Source: Acanthamoeba sp. SK_2022b
Taxonomy: Eukaryota > Discosea > Longamoebia > Acanthamoebidae
Direction: 5' to 3'
Assembly: GCA_027943245.1 (NCBI GenBank)
Contig: JANDJZ010000483.1
Location: forward strand, 1 to 25,000
DNA length: 25,000 bases
Part shown: positions 19,133-25,000 of the stretch, one piece after another
How positions within the stretch are numbered: the first letter of the stretch is position 1
Layout: each line of letters starts with the position of its first letter
The notes under the pieces: model-generated
Seen by the model: only the letters and a program-made list of their open reading frames with translations
What the model was told of the DNA's origin: nothing
Database searches by the model: none
Made by a program: the position numbers and the translations under genes

Positions 19133-21861
19133 CGGGATAACCCAGTTGTCCTTGGGTGTCCCCTTGCCCGATTTCTCGGCTTGTGGGTCGTCCACATGCT
19201 CACTAAGGGCCTCTGCGGAATGCTCTCCAAATAGGGCCACCCTTGCCGTCGCGTCGGCCAGTAGAATGGGCTGCTTCGGATTCCGCGCGTTGTGGTTCGA
19301 GACGGCCGCCCGCTGCGGCCCGGTCCAACCGCGTGTGCAGATAATGACCCGCACGAAGCAGACCGACCTGACATCCTGCTCAAGGTAGGTGGTCCACTTG
19401 CGCTGGAACCGTTTGGATTGGCCTGTATACATCAAGAGAGAAGGTGGGTGGGTAAGTGTAACCCTCAGTTTAGGGAGATGTAGCACATGCCTGTGGGCGT
19501 CCAGCCTTGGGTAAACAGCCCGTGGATACCTAAAAAGGGACAAACAGTTCAGTGTGTGAACAGTTGTTAAAAGGGTGGAGATGGGCATTTGTGCGGAGTG
19601 GGACGTACTCGTGCTTCGTATTGCGCCATCAAACTCCTCGCTGTCCAGCTTAGCGTTGGTCGCCTTGCTTTGAATTGTAACCAGGCAGTAGTCTTTGCTC
19701 TCGTTCGACGCGAAGAAGCAGACGTCCGGCATCACGATCCCGTTGCGTGGCAAGGTGACGTGCCACAGTGGAGCGCGGAAGAAATCGGTAGAGTCGCCGG
19801 ACGGAAGATCGTCGATCGAAGCGGCTCTCGTTGCGTGCACGGTCATGCCGTCAAGAAAATCCCCCGGCGTCGACGGAAGACCCCACGCGTTGAGTAGCTT
19901 TCGAAGAGGTTGGTTGCACGCTTTGATGATTTGATTGGCGATGGCTAACTCGGCGATGTTGCCGTAGCTGGTGCCAGAGGCTCGGCTGATCTCGCTGGCG
20001 ATGAATCTGTCGCACAGAGCATACGCGTCGGGTTTATCCGCCAGGCTGTCCAGAAAGTTCCTCACTAGAGGCTCGACGACGTCCCCACAGCTCTTCTTGT
20101 TTTCGCCTGGCACGTAGTTCTGCACGATGGCGAAGCCAGCCGACACGAGTTTGGCCATAGCGCTCGAGAGGCAGTTGATATTACCACCACGGAGGCGGTG
20201 ACAGTAGTAGAGGAAGTGGACGAACTCGTCGCCAGTAATAGGCACGCTCTCGGCCTCGACTTTGATCGACTTCGTCTCCCGTAGACTCACGAGCGCTTCG
20301 TCGAAGACATTCTCGACAACGTCGGCATTGGCCTCCACGTGCGCCTTCTCGATCCTATCGAGTAGAGGGGTGTCGCGAGGCTCGTCTCGGAAGAAAGGAA
20401 GAAAGCGGTCGAAGAAGAAGCCTGGCCGTCCGCACCACACGCTCATCATGGAGCTGACCGCCTCACGTTCGTCTCCGTGGATGCGCCTTTTCTCGATGGT
20501 CTCGATGACTGTCAGCAGATCCTCGCACGAGAGCATCTTCTTGAGATACACTCGTCTGATGCGGGTCTTGGCTCGAGAGTATTTCGCGGTATCCATCAAC
20601 GGTTCCCAGACCGAGAAGTAGGTCGAGGTGAAGATGGTCACCTGATGCGCGCCAGGTCGCTGGAGGTAGTCCTGGAGTACCCACCGAACCCCGGAGAAGA
20701 GCGTGGTCGGCCCACACTTGTTGTATCGAGACCCTTGTGGCGCACGCTTCCTTTTCCCCTCTGTCGCCAGCGTCCTGTCGCAAAACTCATGCCGTTGCCA
20801 CTCCAGCACGTCTTCCTGCTTCCGCTGCTCGTAGTCCGAATGGAAGAGCATTCCGATGGCTTCGTTTAACGGCATGTGGCACTCGTCGATGGCTAGTGTT
20901 GGTCGATCCAACTCGAGAGAGAGTGCGTCGTGCCGTTTCTGGATGGCTTCGCTAACATTGTGCTGAAGGTCGTTGTCGTCAGCCTCCGTTAAGTCATTTC
21001 GGAGCTTTTCTACCTCGCCATTGAAGAGATCCCGGACGTAGAGTTGCCCGCCGTTGAGGAGAGAGGCGTTGAAGAGGCGGATTTCTTTTTCCACCTTCTT
21101 CAGTTTGTTTGTAACAAACAGACGCTTCTCGTGGACATCTGTTCTCACCAAGTGGCATATTATACGTTAGCATCTCCATACACATCCGAAACACATGTGG
21201 TTGTGGCGCGGCAAGATCTTAGGATGCGTACTCTTGTATTCATGCGCGTATATCATGTAGGAAAGGAAGAAAGCTCGAATGTAGAGCATTACCCGACTGT
21301 TACACGATCGCCATTGCACGAACGAGGTCGTATCAGTGATCTTGGCCTTCTCCTGGTTGACATAGACAAGCAAACGTTCATAGACCACGTTGCTGTTGTC
21401 TAGACGGATGAGGATGAGCGGGGTGCGCTTGGACGCTTCGAGCAGCAGGCGGGTCTTGCCTGATAACAAGAACAACCCACAAGGCCATGCAAATTACCAT
21501 TACTACTTGAGGACAACCCATGGTTACACATACCCATCATGGTGGCCTGCACAAGACCGATAAAGACGCGATTCTGTCCATGCACCTTGCGGGCATTGTT
21601 GACCTTGGCTACAAGATCATTCACCCCCTCTTGTCCGAAGTACCACTCCAAAAACAGATCGTTGTCCGAGGCGAATTCTGCTGCCGATTCACGGATGCCT
21701 TTGATCGGCGAATCCTTGCTGGCGGCCGGTTGATGGCTTGAGTCGGAGGCAGCCGATTGGGATGGCGAGGAACTGAGGTCGTGCAGTGAAAGGCCGTGCT
21801 GCCTCGCTAAGGCTCGAATCGTTTCGATAACTTCTTCCTTTGTTGTTGGTGGTGTCTCCAT
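18848..21861 (-). CDS. Crinkler/RHS-type protein: P-loop NTPase fused to a PD-(D/E)xK-fold nuclease
   Basis: Five exons on the minus strand: 21861-21534, 21459-21304, 21138-19609, 19529-19491, 19422-18848. Total length is a multiple of three, about 875 residues. A Ser-rich N-terminal region precedes a P-loop whose GKT is split by a phase-1 intron; Walker B is LAIDE (about 20896-20882), followed by a sensor-like VTIFTSTYF. The C-terminal nuclease has helix Glu in GNIAELAI (about 19951), Asp in MPDVCFF (about 19726) and IQSK (about 19672), an E...D...QxK active site. NTPase plus REase-fold nuclease is the described layout of Crinkler and trypanosome RHS proteins. The tail is acidic/Lys-rich with nuclear-signal-like KAKKRKKTKGKR. 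No LxLFLAK header or signal peptide is seen. The last intron (19490-19423) uses a GC donor. The gene converges on transposase A and is head-to-head with relic B. Confidence 0.75.
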
Positions 21862-21966
21862 CTTGAGCGAATACAGAGAAATAAAATGCGATGCGCCTTT
21901 GCTCGCGCTTTTCGTCAAGCTTGTCGAGCTGCTCGGCTGCCCCTGGTGCGGCAACATTGGTCTTGA

Positions 21967-23346
21967 GTGCGTCGGCTGGCGCGAGGCAAACGGCGGCTTC
22001 CGAACGACGGTCCGTTGTGCAAGGCATCCATGTTGTCCACACCACGTACTCATCGCGTACTTGGCACGCCAACGAGATTACGACCATCGTTCGCAATGCT
22101 GATGCTGGTACCTAGCCACTCCTATCATGTGCTTGCTTGCTCCCGCCGCTCCTCACTGTTGCTGCGCTCTGTGCCTGTGATTGTGTCTCACACAGCAAAT
22201 TCGGAGGGCGGGATTGTGGCGCGGGTTCACATCCTCAGGACACAGCATCTGGCGCAGCATAAGCTACAGACATACAAGGGCACGTCATCCACTGCAGAAG
22301 GTGACGCCACTGAACATGCTCTCCTACTAATCAAGGTAATCTCTCTAGCCATCTCTTTCTCCTCGCTCACTGTAAAGGAAAGACTGAAGCAGCGCCACTC
22401 ACATCTTGTATGTTGCAGGAGAGTGGTGTGATTGTGACCTCTGTCACTGCTGATGGAGACGAGGCCATCCACACCCTCATCCCCACAATCTTTGGCAAGG
22501 ACGTGTTGTGCCACTGAGATCCCAACCATTACGCCAAAGGGCTGGAGAAGAGCTTTGCGGCCCTCGTTGAGCAACACCCAAGTCTTGGTGAGGTGTCAAA
22601 GAAGCTCAAGTCCCACTTCCTGATTGGTGCATGCTCACCCGCTCCACCAACACCTGTCCATCTGTCCCAAATAACCAAACTCAGTGGTGTGATCACAATC
22701 TGCAGGCATAAAGATGCACACCAGGAAAGTGGATGGCTTTTGTGGGCACATGCATGCCTTTGTGCTTCACATCACCTACCAGGACCACATGGGCTGTCAC
22801 CACCCACCTCAGCCACCCAAGGACACCCCATCACTCAACCATAGGGAGCACCCTGATGCTGTGGAGGCAATCAAGGCATTTATCAAAGGCTACCTGGAGG
22901 ACTGTGAGCAGTACTTGCACAGCTACAGCACCATCCTGAATGAGTGCATGAATGGCTCCTTTCATAAGCAAAACAATAAGGAGCACAACTGGAGCACATT
23001 GTATGGACCACTCACAGATGCCAGAGTCCTGGAACAAAACAAAGGTATAGTTTCCACTCCCTTTCACCTTCTCTTGCTCCTCCCATCCCACATTTGTGTG
23101 ACACTCACCTTCAGCATGTCAGTGTATGCAGGGAGCAGGGTGCTGCTCAATATCTTTGAACATGGTGGCTTCACAGTCTCTGATCACATGAAGGCTCACT
23201 GGGCCACCATTTGCAAATCTCATGGCAAGCAAAATGGACATAAGTCCTCTTCTTCCTCATTGGCACCTCCTCGCATTCCCTGCACAGCAGTGGGGTGTGG
23301 GAAGTACTACTCAAATCACAGCAACATGCTTGCACATGCCAGCTGA
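21967..23346 (+). pseudogene. Decayed transposase B, same superfamily as A
   Basis: Exon-like pieces 21967-22335, 22419-22626, 22706-23044 and 23132-23346 are separated by GT-AG introns (22336-22418, 22627-22705, 23045-23131). Aligned by eye with A: YKGTSSTAEGDA with YFGTSKGMEGEA, TADGDEA (Asp at 22452/22458) with VCDQDSS, DPNHYAKGLEKSF with DPGHTKKNFDKDL, and NECMNGSFH with NENINH. The first catalytic Asp block is missing and an in-frame TGA sits at 22515, so it is inactive. B has no F-box insert. A C-terminal CTAVGCGKYYSNHSNMLAH looks like a zinc finger. Cys-containing sequence from about 21903 (CPWCGN) may be a frameshifted N-terminal zinc region. Function: probable DNA transposition, now lost. 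Confidence 0.6.
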
Positions 23347-23446
23347 GCCCATCCATCTGATACTTCAACAGCAGCACCATCTTCTTCCACATCCTCTGCA
23401 CTCTCTTCTACCATGCCATCATCATGGCCCTCCATCACCACCCCTA

Positions 23447-23700
23447 GCATCACTGGGAGGAAGTGAGGGCGATCACACAAGACAACATCTCCAACCAATG
23501 CCCCCTCCTTGAAACGGCACCAGCTTGCACCATCACCAACAACATCTCCATCAGCCACTCTATCATTGTCATCACTGCTGCCATCCCTCACCACCACACC
23601 AAGCATCACTGGGAGAAAGTGAGGGCAACCACACAAGACAACATCTTCAACTGATGCCCCCTACTTGAACTGACACCAGCTCATGCCATCATCATCTCTC
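23447..23700. repeat. 156-bp direct tandem repeat
   Basis: The stretch starting GCATCACTGGGAGGAAGTGA at 23447 recurs with few changes at 23603, offset 156 bp, including the CACACAAGACAACATCT segment. The second copy is visible to about 23700. Confidence 0.85.
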
Positions 23701-24145
23701 TCACCTACTATGTTGTTGTCAATGTAATCTTGTGCTCCTGGCTTGCTTTTTGCTGGGTGGACTCCTGAGAAAATAAATGAATTAGACTTGTGATGTGGCT
23801 CCATGTCATCAGTACAACATACTTCAAGTTTTTGTCTCCCACCCCATCCCCTACTGCCTGCATTCTTCAAGTGCCAATGGGGTGGCCACAGTCCCATGGT
23901 TCTTGCCACCAAAAACAGGCCCCAAACCATACTGCCCCCTTAAGGGAGAAGTATAGGCGTGCCCCCTCCCACAATGAGTCACAGACTTCTCCAACCAAGA
24001 AGGTTGTCTGGTGTAAGCACTGGCAAAGCAAAAGTCTGCCTCCTGCTGCCCAATCATGTAAAGGTAAAAAACAGCACACAATACCATATTCATACTCACC
24101 TGCAATCTATATTACCTACAGAGACAAGTGTGTCATCACCATTAT

Positions 24146-24350
24146 GTTGGGCACAACATGCCCTGCAACATGCCCTACATGACCCACAACATGACCCACT
24201 ACATGCCCTACAGGATCTACAACATGACCCACAACATGCCTACAACATGCCCTACATGACCTACAACATGACCCACAACATGTCCTACAACATGCCCTAC
24301 AGGATCTACAACATGACCCACAACATGACCCACAACATGCCTACACACTC
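24146..24350. repeat. 12-bp-type minisatellite (ACAACATGCCCT / ACAACATGACCC)
   Basis: About 16 imperfect units. In one frame it reads as alternating YNMP / THNM-like tetrapeptides. The sequence 23701-24145 before it holds only short open stretches with no recognisable domain. Confidence 0.85.
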
Positions 24351-24416
24351 ACACAGCAGGACAGCTTCAACTTGTAATCTTCCACTCATCCTCCGACTAC
24401 TCCCTCAACAGCAACA

Positions 24417-24611
24417 TACACCAGCTACAAAGAGCGTCTTGCTCACTTGGCTGCACTCAACAAGCCTTCAGTGGAAGAAGCAGCAGCTGAGCCACAAGTC
24501 ACACAACTCTAGACTCAGCTTGCAGCCCTCCACCACCGCCTCTACAATCTTGAGCTGATGTCTCACAACACAGAACAAGCAGAGCGACGGCCCCCTTTCC
24601 ATGACAAGTAA
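24417..24611 (+). pseudogene. Short coiled-coil-like relic ORF
   Basis: One frame gives 64 residues with heptad-like leucines (ERLAHLAALNKPSVEEAAAE, then LAALHHRLYNLELM) and a single in-frame TAG, ending at TAA 24609. It follows the minisatellite and could be the end of the same decayed protein. No family recognised. The DNA from 24612 to about 24880 holds nothing I can name. Confidence 0.3.
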
Positions 24612-24913
24612 AGGAACACTACCATTCCACAGCACTGTGCAAAAAGGATGGCACCTGCCACATGCAGTAGAGGAACTGGCTGCTGGCTTGGTCCCCTAGA
24701 GAAAAGACCAACACAAAGAGATTGATATCACACTTGTCTCCTCTTGTTGAAGGAAACTTTGTCATCGGTGCTTGGACGGTGCTGGTGGAGAAAAAAACCT
24801 TTTGGACCACGTGGCACAATGACCTTGCGTGATGGTGGGAGGAAGCATTTCAAGCTGACATTTTTTTTCTTCTACATGGGAACGTCTATCCTCGACCCGC
24901 TAGCGAGCGCGCT

Positions 24914-25000
24914 CTAGGCGCTGGCGCCAAGGGTCTCATAGTTGCCGCGCCTGTTCTTGAGGACTCGGACGACGAAGTAGATCACCAGCACCGCCAGAAC
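24914..25000 (-). CDS. Membrane protein, C-terminal anchor and cytosolic tail only (enters from the right edge)
   Basis: The last 28 codons are visible: a hydrophobic stretch (VLAVLVIYFVV) that looks like the end of a transmembrane helix, a basic stop-transfer patch (RVLKNRR), then a short tail with YETL, a Yxx-hydrophobic sorting motif, ending in ASA. The sequence is CpG-rich, unlike the relic DNA before it, so this is probably the next host gene. A type I receptor or endosomal membrane protein is a guess from the tail. Confidence 0.6.
   Translation of the reverse strand, partial: VLAVLVIYFVVRVLKNRRGNYETLGASA

Noticed and set aside
15858..21861. Giant-virus insertion
   Set aside because: No capsid, polymerase or other viral core gene is present; the Crinkler-like gene has at least four introns and the neighbours are transposases.

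Overview
The window is nuclear DNA of a protist with a compact genome. Genes are split by short introns (about 60-165 nt; mostly GT-AG, two GC-AG), poly(A) signals are AATAAA-like, and host genes are CpG-rich. The mix of a SPINDLY-type glycosyltransferase, a LIN37-like MuvB subunit, importin-alpha, a prenylatable DnaJ, acyl-CoA-binding protein, a Crinkler-type gene and long intronic (CA)n runs fits an amoebozoan such as Acanthamoeba best. That placement is inference; no rRNA or organelle marker is present.

Host block, 1-9050. On the minus strand lies the N-terminal part of a SPINDLY-like TPR glycosyltransferase (10 exons visible, running off the left edge). Divergent from it is an importin-alpha gene (+) with a broken reading frame near 4487. 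Convergent with that is a type I DnaJ (minus, 7 exons, CaaX end). Divergent from the DnaJ is a 7-exon gene I assign to LIN37 (+), followed closely by acyl-CoA-binding protein (+, 3 exons). Spacers are about 140-180 bp except the 855 bp between SPY and importin-alpha.

Repeat block, 9060-15830. Sequence becomes strongly CpG-poor. It holds a relic two-exon ORF of unknown family, a 7-bp purine-rich tandem repeat, a 5'-truncated Ty1/copia relic (integrase C-terminus, RT, RNase H), then a short LTR with a half-tRNA-iMet-type primer binding site, then gag and protease of a second copia copy. All are decayed by frameshifts and stops.

CpG-rich accessory block, 15830-22200. A DDE-type transposase-like gene (A, +) carries an acidic linker and an F-box-like segment inside its catalytic region, and a proline-rich C-terminal part. 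Converging on it is a 5-exon gene (minus) encoding a P-loop NTPase plus a restriction-endonuclease-fold nuclease, the layout of Crinkler/RHS-type proteins. Head-to-head with that gene is a second, decayed transposase (B, +) of the same superfamily as A.

Right end, 22600-25000. CpG-poor relic DNA with a 156-bp direct repeat and a minisatellite, then the C-terminal membrane anchor and tail of a host membrane protein (minus) entering from the right edge. The most interesting unit is the A transposase / Crinkler-like / B transposase cluster: an NTPase-nuclease gene bracketed by two related transposases, one of which has captured an F-box-like segment.
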